Under the pieces are notes generated by a model. That model had not been told where the DNA came from. It saw only the letters and a program-made list of their open reading frames with translations, and ran no database searches. Positions 6,626 to 13,983 of a stretch of DNA of 20,011 bases are shown here, one piece after another. The stretch's first letter is position 1. The number at the start of each line of letters is the position of its first letter. The position numbers and the translations under genes were made by a program. Source of the stretch: an uncultured Candidatus Saccharibacteria bacterium (GTDB lineage: Bacteria; Patescibacteria; Saccharimonadia; Saccharimonadales; CAMLKC01); NCBI GenBank assembly GCA_946479025.1, contig CAMLDM010000013.1:1-20011 (forward strand). Reading direction: 5' to 3'.

Positions 6626-6735
6626 CCAGAGACAGTAGCGGTGAGAGATCACTTAATCATGCTACCGAGGATGTAAATAAACAATTTTCATCATGTAAGT
6701 CTTTGGTCGTGCGAGAATCAAAGACTTTTTATTTT
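6626..6735 (+). ncRNA. L10 leader with transcription attenuator
   Basis: The L10 leader is the mRNA site bound by L10-L12 to limit their own synthesis. The CAGAGACAGTAGCGG segment (6627-6641) and GCTACCGAGG (6661-6670) match the core. GTAGC (6635-6639) pairs with GCTAC (6661-6665), and GTGA (6641-6644) with TCAC (6649-6652). Downstream a 9-bp stem (6697-6705 with 6719-6727) is followed by a T-rich tail (6728-6734), an intrinsic terminator before rplJ. AATTTTCATCA (6683-6693) can also pair with TGATGAAATT (6738-6747) around the terminator. L10-L12 binding would favour termination. Confidence 0.82.
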
Positions 6736-6811
6736 GTTGATGAAATTCCCGCACGGTCGGTACGTTGACAATCCGGTCGAATGAAAACATCAATCAAAGA
6801 AAGGATTTTTT

Positions 6812-7336
6812 ATGGCAATTTCACGCGATAAAAAGAACACTTTGGTTGCAGAAATGAGTGAGACGCTGCAAAGCGCAAAAATGACCGTGTTCGCCCAGTA
6901 CCAAGGGCTTAGCGTTGCCGATGTTCAAGAACTTCGCCGCGCTGCCCGCGAAGCTGGCGTCACTATCAAAGTTGTGAAGAACCGGCTGATCCGCGTAGCC
7001 CTGTCATCGATTGACATCTACAAAGATACCGATACTTCGCCGCTTTCCGGTCAGTTACTCTACGCAATCAGCACCGAAGACGAAGTAGCACCTGCCCAGG
7101 TTCTCGACAAGTTCGCTAAAACCCACCCAGCCCTGCAATTCGCAGGCGCTTTCTCGGGTGAAGGCGCACTTCTTAGCGCAGACGACGTCAAAGCCCTTGC
7201 CGGACTTCCGAGCAAGAACCAGCTTATCGGCCAAGTGGTTTCACAACTGCTCTCACCGGTTCACGACGTTACGAACGCGCTTTCTGGAAACCTGCACGCG
7301 CTACTCGATGGTGTTGAAGCCAAAGCAACCAGTTAA
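6812..7336 (+). CDS. rplJ: 50S ribosomal protein L10
   Basis: L10 anchors the L12 dimers to the ribosomal stalk base and binds its own leader. The 174-residue protein has the typical start (ISRDKKNTLVAEMSETL), AQYQGLSVADVQELRRAAREAGV and VVKNRL. The C-terminal helix that carries L12 follows. ATG 6812 follows AAAGGA. It is 24 bases before rplL and in the same transcript. Confidence 0.95.
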   Translation: MAISRDKKNTLVAEMSETLQSAKMTVFAQYQGLSVADVQELRRAAREAGVTIKVVKNRLIRVALSSIDIYKDTDTSPLSGQLLYAISTEDEVAPAQVLDKFAKTHPALQFAGAFSGEGALLSADDVKALAGLPSKNQLIGQVVSQLLSPVHDVTNALSGNLHALLDGVEAKATS

Positions 7337-7360
7337 TAATTTTATATAAAGGAGTCAATC

Positions 7361-7738
7361 ATGGCTGATATTAAAAAACTCGCAGAAGAGCTGACAAAGC
7401 TTACTGTACTTGAAGTCAACGAACTCAAGACTGTCCTCAAGGACGAATACGGCATCGAACCTGCTGCTGCAGCTGCCGTAGCCGTAGCTGCACCTGCTGA
7501 AGGTGGCGCTGCCGCTGAAGACGAAAAAACTGAATTCACCGTTACCCTGAAAGACGCTGGTGCGTCTAAGGTAGCCGTGATCAAAGCCGTTAAAGAAATC
7601 ACTGGCCTTGGCCTTGGTGAAGCTAAAGCTCTCGTTGACGAAGCCCCATCAGCAATCAAGGAAAAAGTTTCTAAAGACGACGCTGAAGCTGCCAAGAAGC
7701 AGCTCGAAGAAGCTGGCGCTTCTGTAGAACTGAGCTAG
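7361..7738 (+). CDS. rplL: 50S ribosomal protein L7/L12
   Basis: L12 forms the stalk that recruits translation GTPases. The N-terminal dimerisation helices ([19 protein letters not shown]) are followed by an Ala-rich hinge (about 42-60). The globular domain has TEFTVTL and the conserved [15 protein letters not shown]. Length 125 is normal. A strong AAAGGAG site lies seven bases before ATG 7361. A clear terminator follows. Confidence 0.97.
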   Translation: MADIKKLAEELTKLTVLEVNELKTVLKDEYGIEPAAAAAVAVAAPAEGGAAAEDEKTEFTVTLKDAGASKVAVIKAVKEITGLGLGEAKALVDEAPSAIKEKVSKDDAEAAKKQLEEAGASVELS

Positions 7739-7775
7739 TCTCGCTCCTAATTCGACCGGTTGCTAACCAATCCAA

Positions 7776-7809
7776 AAAAACAGCCGCCTTTTACGAGGCG
7801 GCTGTTTTT
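7776..7809 (+). terminator. rplL intrinsic terminator
   Basis: A 13-bp stem, 7776-7788 with 7797-7809, with an eight-base loop. The right arm ends in T5, and the left begins with an A run, so it could also work in reverse. Confidence 0.92.
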
Positions 7810-7811
7810 GT

Positions 7812-7840
7812 TTGCAAATGAGGCCGGAGCGGACTATACT
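7812..7840 (+). promoter_or_regulatory. ilv operon promoter
   Basis: TTGCAA (7812-7817), 17 bases, TATACT (7835-7840). Transcription would start at about 7847, within two bases of the leader-peptide ATG. The leader mRNA is therefore nearly leaderless. Confidence 0.65.
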
Positions 7841-7848
7841 TAAGCCTA

Positions 7849-7911
7849 ATGAGAGCATCGCAGCAAATCATTATTAGCATTCTAGTCTCCACGCATACCG
7901 CGCGGCGCTGA
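7849..7911 (+). CDS. Ile/Leu/Val leader peptide of the ilv attenuator
   Basis: A 20-residue open frame, MRASQQIIISILVSTHTARR, ends at TGA 7909-7911. It has four Ile, one Leu and one Val in a seven-residue block (codons at 7867-7887), the exact amino acids made by the pathway downstream. There is no ribosome site, but the predicted transcript starts at or just before the ATG, so leaderless initiation is plausible. A ribosome stalled in this block would leave 7900-7908 unpaired. A ribosome that reached the stop would cover it. This matches the classical logic of branched-chain amino-acid leader peptides. The function is inferred from composition, position and the RNA folds. Confidence 0.75.
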   Translation: MRASQQIIISILVSTHTARR

Positions 7912-7967
7912 TTGCTCACCCAAAAAAATCAAGACTTGAGCACTCCCGGCCCCGCGCCGGGAGTTTT
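7900..7967 (+). promoter_or_regulatory. ilv attenuator: antiterminator and terminator
   Basis: The terminator stem is nine bp, 7942-7950 with 7956-7964, followed by a T4 and a TTTG tail. The end of the leader-peptide frame can pair with the terminator's loop and right arm in two overlapping ways: 7903-7908 with 7954-7959, or 7900-7905 with 7952-7957. Either blocks the terminator. A further stem, TGCTCA (7913-7918) with TGAGCA (7937-7942), fills the space between. The alternatives are mutually exclusive, as an attenuator needs. Confidence 0.75.
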
Positions 7968-7992
7968 GCTTTGAAAGAAAGGATGAACACGC

Positions 7993-9714
7993 GTGACGAA
8001 AGCACAGCAATTAACCGGCGCCGAGGCGTTGATAAAAAGCCTGGAGGCACGCGGGGTCGAGTTCATTTTCGGCTATTCCGGCGGCGCAGCCATCCCGATT
8101 TTTGACGCCATTGAAACCACAAAAACAAACATCAAACTCATTATGACGCGCCACGAACAGGGCGCTGCACATATGGCCGACGGCTACGCACGCGCCAGCG
8201 GCAAGCCCGGCGTCGTGCTGGTGACGAGCGGTCCCGGCGTCGGCAATATCATCACCGGCCTCATGACCGCGCACATGGACAGCGTGCCGATGATTGTACT
8301 GAGCGGCCAGCAGATCACTACGATGCTCGGACGCGACGCTTTTCAGGAAGCCGATACGTTCAATCTCAGCATGCCGGTCGTAAAGCACAACTATTTGGTA
8401 CTGAAAACCAATGACATTCCACACGTGGTGAACGAGGCATTCGAAACTGCCGAAACCGGCCGGCCGGGGCCAGTGCTGATCGATCTGCCGAAGGATATTA
8501 CTTCCGGTGAGTTTACGGGCGGGTTTTCAGAAAAAATCATAGCGCCGCAAAAACCTGCAAAAACTGTAGAAAAAGAGATTGTCGATAAGGTCGCAAGACT
8601 ACTACAAGAAGCCAAACGTCCGATCATTCTTGCCGGCCACGGCGTTCTCATCGCAAAAGCGGAAGCACATTTGCTGCGCACCGCCAAGCAGTTCGACACT
8701 CCCGTCGTTACGACACTGCTTGGCAAAGGCACAGTTGATGAAACTGATGATTTATCACTGGGGATGCTCGGCATGCACGGCACGGCCTACGCCAATAAAG
8801 CCATTGAGAATTCTGACCTTATCGTAAATATCGGCTCGCGTTTTGACGACCGCATCGTTGGCGACGCGAAGAGTTTTAGCAAAGATACGATAATCGTACA
8901 TATTGATATCGACGAGGCGGAATTTGGCAAAATGATTACGCCGGACGTCGCAATCCATGCCGATGCGCTCGACTTTCTGCAAGCAATTACTGACTCAAAC
9001 GAAACGGCCAAACACACTGCGTGGCGAGCAGTGATTAATGCATATAAGAAGCAGTTTCCGCTTCACTACGACGACAGTAAAGGTTTGACACAGCAGCATA
9101 TCATTGACACAGCCATGCGTCTGACGCGCGGCGAAGCAATCGTCACTACCGACGTTGGCCAGCACCAAATGTGGGCGGCACAGTTTTACAAAACCAAACA
9201 CGCCAACCACTGGATCAGCTCGGGTGGTGCCGGCACGATGGGCTTCGGGCTGCCAAGCGCCATCGGCGCGCAGTTCGCAGCACCAAAGCAGCAAGTTCTT
9301 ACGTTCGTCGGTGACGGCGGTTTCCAGATGACCTCGTACGAGCTCGCGACGGCCGCCATTCACAAGCTGCCCATTAAAATTTTCGTGCTGAACAATCACT
9401 ACCTCGGTATGGTCCGCCAGTGGCAAGAGCTTTTTTATGACAACCGACTGAGCGGTGTCGACATGATAGGAAACCCCGATTTCGTAAAGCTGGCCGAAAG
9501 CTACAGCGTGAAAGCATTTAACATTGAGACGACTAAGGAAGCGGACGAAAAAATCGCAGAAGCGCTGGCGTACAACGACGGCCCGGTGCTCATCAACTGC
9601 GAAGTTATGAAAACCGACAACGTCTACCCGATGATCCCAGCAGGGCGTGGCTACGAGCACATGCTTGTCTCCGCGCCGACCAAAAAATTAGAAAAACCAG
9701 TAGGGAGTACTTGA
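7993..9714 (+). CDS. ilvB: Acetolactate (acetohydroxyacid) synthase, large subunit
   Basis: This thiamine-diphosphate enzyme joins pyruvate with pyruvate or 2-oxobutanoate, the first common step of valine, leucine and isoleucine synthesis. Seen are the cofactor-activating Glu55 in RHEQGAAHMADGYAR, the VTSGPGVGN loop, GRDAFQEADT, and the ThDP motif GDGGFQ (440-) to NN (467-468). YLGMVRQWQELFYDNRLSG follows. GYSGGA replaces the common GYPGGA. The start is GTG 7993 after AAAGGA; ATG 7983 is out of frame. The adjacent small subunit marks it as the anabolic, not the catabolic, form. Length 573 is normal. Confidence 0.94.
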   Translation: MTKAQQLTGAEALIKSLEARGVEFIFGYSGGAAIPIFDAIETTKTNIKLIMTRHEQGAAHMADGYARASGKPGVVLVTSGPGVGNIITGLMTAHMDSVPMIVLSGQQITTMLGRDAFQEADTFNLSMPVVKHNYLVLKTNDIPHVVNEAFETAETGRPGPVLIDLPKDITSGEFTGGFSEKIIAPQKPAKTVEKEIVDKVARLLQEAKRPIILAGHGVLIAKAEAHLLRTAKQFDTPVVTTLLGKGTVDETDDLSLGMLGMHGTAYANKAIENSDLIVNIGSRFDDRIVGDAKSFSKDTIIVHIDIDEAEFGKMITPDVAIHADALDFLQAITDSNETAKHTAWRAVINAYKKQFPLHYDDSKGLTQQHIIDTAMRLTRGEAIVTTDVGQHQMWAAQFYKTKHANHWISSGGAGTMGFGLPSAIGAQFAAPKQQVLTFVGDGGFQMTSYELATAAIHKLPIKIFVLNNHYLGMVRQWQELFYDNRLSGVDMIGNPDFVKLAESYSVKAFNIETTKEADEKIAEALAYNDGPVLINCEVMKTDNVYPMIPAGRGYEHMLVSAPTKKLEKPVGST

Positions 9715-9715
9715 G

Positions 9716-9973
9716 ATGAAAAAAGAACACGACCACACATACACGCTCATTTTAACAGTACGCAACAGCCCCGGCGTTTTAGTACGATGCGCACAAGTAT
9801 TTAACCGGCGGGGACACAACATCGAAGCGCTGAACGTGGCCGCAGCTTCAGAGCCGGCGCAAACATCGCACATGACAATCACCGCATTCGGCAAGCCCGA
9901 CGTCATCTATCAAATTACCATGCAGTTGAAAAAGCTCGTCGATGTCATCAACATAACAGAAAAGGAAGTCTGA
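9716..9973 (+). CDS. ilvN: Acetolactate synthase small (regulatory) subunit
   Basis: An 85-residue single ACT domain, starting with YTLILTVRNSPGVLVRCAQVFNRRGHNIEALNVAA. In this family the ACT domain activates the large subunit and binds the end-product amino acid for feedback inhibition. It is the short type (IlvN/IlvM size), without the second domain of longer IlvH. Its ATG begins one base after the ilvB stop, so equal translation is likely. Confidence 0.92.
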   Translation: MKKEHDHTYTLILTVRNSPGVLVRCAQVFNRRGHNIEALNVAAASEPAQTSHMTITAFGKPDVIYQITMQLKKLVDVINITEKEV

Positions 9974-9974
9974 C

Positions 9975-10346
9975 ATGATAAAAACCTACGGCCCCTACGA
10001 ACCAATCCGAAAAGCCGGAAACTTCCTCTACGTTTCCGGACAGGTCGGCGTCGACCCGGAAACAGCGACGGCCCCACGTGACGTCGCCGAGCAAACGGCG
10101 CAAACGCTCAAAAACATGGAAACCGTATTAAAAACAGCGGGCGCGACCTTAAATAATGTCGTGAAAACCACGGTCTTTTTGACCGACATGAGCAACTTCG
10201 CCGTTATGAACGAAGCGTATCAGCAGGCATTCGAAGCACCGCGACCATCCCGTAGCACCATCGGCGTCCGCGAACTTCCCGGCATGGCAGGACTGCCGCC
10301 ACTGCTCGTGGAGATCGAGGCTGTCGCGTACATGGAGGACGCATGA
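9975..10346 (+). CDS. ridA: RidA family enamine/imine deaminase
   Basis: RidA hydrolyses the reactive enamine/imine intermediates (2-aminoacrylate, 2-aminocrotonate) released by threonine dehydratase. The 123-residue protein has the family marks NFLYVSGQVGVDP, TVFLTDMSNFAVMNEAYQQAF and PRPSRSTIGV with the key Arg. VEIEAVAY at the end carries the conserved Glu. It starts one base after ilvN and its stop overlaps the ilvA start (ATGA), so it is coupled to the enzyme whose intermediates it clears. Confidence 0.93.
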   Translation: MIKTYGPYEPIRKAGNFLYVSGQVGVDPETATAPRDVAEQTAQTLKNMETVLKTAGATLNNVVKTTVFLTDMSNFAVMNEAYQQAFEAPRPSRSTIGVRELPGMAGLPPLLVEIEAVAYMEDA

Positions 10347-11848
10347 GCCCGATCGTTATCGACGACACAGTAAAAGCGGTGCTGACTTCACGCGTGTACG
10401 ATGTAGCAATCGAAGCTCCGCTGGAACTCGCGGATAAAACAAGCGCACTAGCCGGGCACGATATATATTTTAAGCGTGAAGATCTGCAACCGGTTCACAG
10501 CTTCAAGTTACGCGGAGCCTACAATAAAATCGCCCGACTAACTGCCGAAGAACGTGCAAAGGGCATCATCGCCGCCAGTGCTGGCAACCACGCGCAGGGC
10601 GTGGCACTTTCAGCGCAAAAGCTCGGTATCAGCGCGCTCATCGTCATGCCAAAAACCACGCCAACCATCAAAATCGATGCGGTAAAAAGCTACGGCGCCA
10701 TCGTTGAACTCGAGGGCGACAGTTACTCCGAGGCGGCGGACCACTGCAAAAAACGCACGGAAGAAACCGGCCGTACGTACATCCATCCATTCGACGATCC
10801 GCTCGTAATTGCCGGACAGGGAACCATCGGACGCGAGATACTCGACCAGCTCCCGAGCGCGACGCACATTTTCGTGCCGGTCGGCGGCGGGGGACTTATC
10901 GCAGGTATTGCAAGCTACGTAAAAGCTTTGCGGCCGGACGTGAAAATTATCAGCGTCGAGCCGGAAGATAGTAATGCGCTCCAGGCCAGCATGCAAAAAA
11001 AAGAGCGGGTCCTGCTGCCTCACGTTGGTATTTTTGCCGACGGCGTTGCTGTAAAACAAATCGGCAGCCGGACGTTTGAACTGGCACAAAGCAAGGTAGA
11101 CGATTTCATCACCGTTTCGACCGATCAAATATGCGCGGCAATCAAATGCATCTTCGAGGACACGCGCAGTATCGTCGAGCCGGCCGGAGCATTGGGCCTT
11201 GCGGGGATTTTACAATATAAGCTTCCGAGTGTTGCCCGGGCTGTCGCGATTTGCTCGGGCGCTAACATGACGTTCGAGCGGCTGCAGCAAGTGGCCGAGC
11301 GCACACTCATAGGCTCCGGCCGCGAGGCGATGTTCGCCGTTACGTTGCCGGAAAAACCAGGCGCCTTGGAGGCTTTTTGCAACACGATTGTCAAACACCA
11401 CAGTATCAGCGAATTTAGCTATCGTCTGCGAGAGCGTGAAAACGCGCAGATATTTGTTGGCGTAAGCGTGAGTGGAGAAAGCGACAAGGAAAGACTTGTA
11501 ACGAGAATGAATCGAAACGGCTACAAACACGCGGATCTCACAGGTGACGACATTACAAAGGAGCACGTTCGCCACATGATTGGCGGCAGCACAAAACGCA
11601 CCGTGGGCGAGCACATATATGAGATCTTGTTTCCGGAACGACCCGGGGCGCTCGCCGCATTCTTGAAAACTATCGGAAGCACCTGGAATATCAGCCTGTT
11701 CCATTACCGAAATGCCGCCAGCGACTCCGGCAAGGTATTGATAGGTTTTGAAGCGGCCGACAAAAAAGCCCTCGAAGTCAAGCTAAAGGAAGCCGGTTTC
11801 GAATTCGCGCCAGCCGGCCAAAATACCGGCATACAGCTGTTTATGTGA
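10343..11848 (+). CDS. ilvA: Threonine dehydratase, biosynthetic type
   Basis: It converts threonine to 2-oxobutanoate, the committed step to isoleucine. The PLP-dependent fold has the Schiff-base Lys55 in SFKLRGAYN, SAGNHAQGVA and the phosphate-cradling GGGG at 181-184. The C-terminal part holds two ACT-like domains, starting near AVTLPEKPGALEAF (about 330) and EILFPERPGALAAF (about 427). These are the isoleucine/valine-sensing part that catabolic TdcB lacks. Length 501 matches the biosynthetic form. It is last in the operon; no ilvC, ilvD or ilvE follows here. Confidence 0.94.
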   Translation: MSPIVIDDTVKAVLTSRVYDVAIEAPLELADKTSALAGHDIYFKREDLQPVHSFKLRGAYNKIARLTAEERAKGIIAASAGNHAQGVALSAQKLGISALIVMPKTTPTIKIDAVKSYGAIVELEGDSYSEAADHCKKRTEETGRTYIHPFDDPLVIAGQGTIGREILDQLPSATHIFVPVGGGGLIAGIASYVKALRPDVKIISVEPEDSNALQASMQKKERVLLPHVGIFADGVAVKQIGSRTFELAQSKVDDFITVSTDQICAAIKCIFEDTRSIVEPAGALGLAGILQYKLPSVARAVAICSGANMTFERLQQVAERTLIGSGREAMFAVTLPEKPGALEAFCNTIVKHHSISEFSYRLRERENAQIFVGVSVSGESDKERLVTRMNRNGYKHADLTGDDITKEHVRHMIGGSTKRTVGEHIYEILFPERPGALAAFLKTIGSTWNISLFHYRNAASDSGKVLIGFEAADKKALEVKLKEAGFEFAPAGQNTGIQLFM

Positions 11849-11900
11849 TAGCCGCCCGTACGATAAAAATGACAACGATATTTAGTCCGCCTCTGGAACT

Positions 11901-11919
11901 AGTGTGGAAAAACCACGCT
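11901..11919 (+). other. Small hairpin after ilvA
   Basis: AGTGTGG (11901-11907) pairs with CCACGCT (11913-11919), one G-T pair, around an A5 loop. No T tract follows, so it is at best a weak end for the ilv transcript. It sits directly before the pilin promoter. Confidence 0.35.
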
Positions 11920-11920
11920 G

Positions 11921-11950
11921 TTGGCGCCAGCGGCCGGGAGCTGCTACAAT
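11921..11950 (+). promoter_or_regulatory. Pilin gene promoter
   Basis: TTGGCG (11921-11926), 18 bases, and TACAAT (11945-11950) with TGC before it. The 12-base string TGCTACAATAAT is repeated exactly before the second Nudix gene. Confidence 0.5.
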
Positions 11951-11986
11951 AATGGCAATATCCATAAGCACTACAAGGCGGGATCT

Positions 11987-12481
11987 GTGCGTAAAGGCTT
12001 TACTATCGTCGAACTCATTATCGTCATCAGCGTCATAGCGATTCTTGCCACCATCGCCATCGTGAGCTACAACGGTGCCCAGGGCAAAGCAAATGATACC
12101 GCCGTGCGGTCAGATCTCGATAGTGCGGCAGGTCTCCTTGAATCTCATCGCGTCAATACGTCGACTTCGCTGAAATTTCCAAGCACCACGACCGAGCTCG
12201 AAGCGCTTGGCATCTCGGTCTCTAAAAAATCATACGATACCACTACGGCGAACAACTTCGTCTACTGCGTTAACACTACCGACTACCAGTCGTATGCACT
12301 ACTGGGGCTGAGCAAATCAGGCAACGTCTACATGATGACACAAGACGGATTCACTACTACTGCGCTTACAAAAACAGCCTTTGCAAACGCCTCCACTATC
12401 TGCAGCGGCCTCAGCCTCTCGCTCGTCTCGGCCGGCATGAACCCGGCGGGCACATGGCAGACCTGGGCGCACGGCGGATAA
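11987..12481 (+). CDS. Type IV pilin-like protein
   Basis: Class III signal peptide: a short basic leader (MRKG) and then FTIVELIIVISVIAILATIA. A prepilin peptidase would cut after Gly4, leaving Phe at +1 and the conserved Glu at +5. The hydrophobic helix both anchors the protein and packs in the filament. The stretch YNGAQGKANDTAVRSDL after it is the style common in Saccharibacteria pilins. Two Cys in the C-terminal half (in FVYCV and STICSG) may form the D-region disulfide. Start is GTG 11987, with AAGGCGGGA upstream. The product has 164 residues. No assembly genes are nearby, so it may be a major or a minor pilin. Confidence 0.88.
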   Translation: MRKGFTIVELIIVISVIAILATIAIVSYNGAQGKANDTAVRSDLDSAAGLLESHRVNTSTSLKFPSTTTELEALGISVSKKSYDTTTANNFVYCVNTTDYQSYALLGLSKSGNVYMMTQDGFTTTALTKTAFANASTICSGLSLSLVSAGMNPAGTWQTWAHGG

Positions 12482-12484
12482 AGA

Positions 12485-12513
12485 TTGACATACTCTAGTA
12501 CGGCTGGTATATA
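12485..12513 (+). promoter_or_regulatory. Promoter of the unknown coiled-coil gene
   Basis: A perfect TTGACA (12485-12490), 17 bases and TATATA (12508-12513), with TGG before the -10. It begins four bases after the pilin stop. Confidence 0.7.
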
Positions 12514-12561
12514 TAAGAGTGATATCACTACAAAAATAGACAAAGGAAATTGCGAGTTACC

Positions 12562-13077
12562 ATGTCTGAACTACCAGAAAAACAAGTTAAGCGGCTCCGC
12601 TCGCTGATACAAGAGGCCGAAACCAACCTGGCAGCCGCAAAAGAGCTGCTTATCAGTATCATCGGAGATGACGGAACTGTCGTGACGCCACGCAACAGCC
12701 AAGAGGATGTCGGCGGCAAAGTAATAGAAGGCGTTTTTGACGGCCAGGTCATGATCGGCCCGGACGGCAAAAGCTACCCGGTTCCAGCCAACTACGCCAG
12801 CAAATCGAAGCTTGTCGAAGGCGATATTCTCAAGCTCACAATCGCGGATGACGGCGGCTTTATCTACAAGCAGATCGGCCCTATAGAGCGCAAGCAGATC
12901 ATCGGTACGCTCGTCCAGCACGACGGCGCGTACTACGTCGAGGCGAACGGCCGCGAATACCGCATCCTTCTTGCCAGCGTTACTTACTTCCGAATCAACG
13001 AAGGCGACCAAGTCACCATCATCATTCCAGAAGACAACCCTGACGCCACCTGGGCGGCCGTCGAAGCGGCACTGTAG
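12562..13077 (+). CDS. Unknown protein: N-terminal coiled coil plus beta-rich domain
   Basis: I do not recognise the family. Residues 1-33 are a charged amphipathic helix likely to form a coiled coil. A flexible segment follows. From about residue 51 on there are short beta-strand-like stretches with many Gly/Asp turns (GVFDGQVMIGPDGKSYPV, YKQIGPIERKQIIGTL, YRILLASVTYFRINEGDQV), suggesting one or two small barrels. No signal peptide or membrane segment is seen. ATG 12562 is preferred; the in-frame TTG 12550 is only two bases from AAAGGA. The strong promoter and the six-base gap to the DUF2797 gene suggest a well-expressed two-gene unit. A nucleic-acid or ribosome-associated role is a guess only. 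Confidence 0.8.
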   Translation: MSELPEKQVKRLRSLIQEAETNLAAAKELLISIIGDDGTVVTPRNSQEDVGGKVIEGVFDGQVMIGPDGKSYPVPANYASKSKLVEGDILKLTIADDGGFIYKQIGPIERKQIIGTLVQHDGAYYVEANGREYRILLASVTYFRINEGDQVTIIIPEDNPDATWAAVEAAL

Positions 13078-13083
13078 AGCTCC

Positions 13084-13965
13084 ATGCCTGAGGCAGGCGA
13101 ATATATTCTCGTACACGTCGGTTTTTCTAAAGAAGAGAAGCCGACGTTATTTTTGCAGAAAAACAGCGACATCATCCCGTTCCGACCCATAGATCAGACA
13201 CTTACTCTGGCATTTGATCTTGCTACGCGTTTCTGCGCCGGCTGGTACGACATGCGGAGCGGGCAGAGCCATGTTTGCCCGGATGCGAACACGGTCGATG
13301 CAAAATACGAACAGTGTCCGGCCTGCCAAAAACGCACCGGCTTCAACCCCGCGTTTTACCACGCAACGAGCGTTTCCGAGCAACAGGAAGAGCGCAATCA
13401 AGAGCCGCATTTTCTGTACCTCGCCTATTTTAGTGAAGATACGATCAAGGTCGGCATTTCTCATGCAGCACGCGGAAATTCGCGACTACTCGAGCAGGGT
13501 GCGCGAAGCGCGCTGATTCTTGAAACATTTCCAACGGCGCACATCGCGCGCCAATACGAGGCAAGAATTGCAGAGCTTGCCGGAATCTGTGAAACAGTAC
13601 AGCTACGCAAAAAGCTTGCGTTCCTGGCGAATAGGTATAGTAGCGAGGCGGCGGCAGCCATGCTGTACGAAACACGCACTCGCATAGAGTCAGAACTGGC
13701 AACAACATTCTCCAAAAACCACGCCCTGGAATTCGACACCATCTTCTTTCCGGCCGGCACGCCCGACCTGGCGCACGCTTACGACTGCACTCCGCAAAAC
13801 CTTATTTCCGGGCAGGTGAGCGGCATGCTCGGCTCATTGCTTTTTTGCATCCACCAGGACACGCCGGTCTTCCTGCCGCTGAAAAAATACATAGGATACA
13901 AGCTGCGCCTTAGTTACAACGAAAAACAGATTCCGCTCCCGGCGCGCCAAACATCGCTGTTTTAG
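13084..13965 (+). CDS. DUF2797 family protein
   Basis: The 293-residue protein matches the DUF2797 pattern as I know it. An N-terminal region carries four Cys that could bind zinc (RFCAGW, HVCP, and CPAC). Next is YLAYFSEDTIKVGISHAARGNSRLLEQGARSA, which resembles a GIY-YIG-like core (KVGIS, then R and E). The rest is mainly helical. Function is not established; a nuclease-like fold is suggested by the KVGIS region. It starts six bases after the previous stop and probably shares its transcript. Confidence 0.7.
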   Translation: MPEAGEYILVHVGFSKEEKPTLFLQKNSDIIPFRPIDQTLTLAFDLATRFCAGWYDMRSGQSHVCPDANTVDAKYEQCPACQKRTGFNPAFYHATSVSEQQEERNQEPHFLYLAYFSEDTIKVGISHAARGNSRLLEQGARSALILETFPTAHIARQYEARIAELAGICETVQLRKKLAFLANRYSSEAAAAMLYETRTRIESELATTFSKNHALEFDTIFFPAGTPDLAHAYDCTPQNLISGQVSGMLGSLLFCIHQDTPVFLPLKKYIGYKLRLSYNEKQIPLPARQTSLF

Positions 13966-13968
13966 CTG

Positions 13969-13977
13969 TGCTACAAT
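13969..13977 (+). promoter_or_regulatory. Extended -10 of second Nudix gene
   Basis: TGC plus TACAAT (13969-13977), with no clear -35. The start of transcription (about seven bases on) falls on the ATG at 13984, so the mRNA should be leaderless. Confidence 0.55.
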
Positions 13978-13983
13978 AATGAC

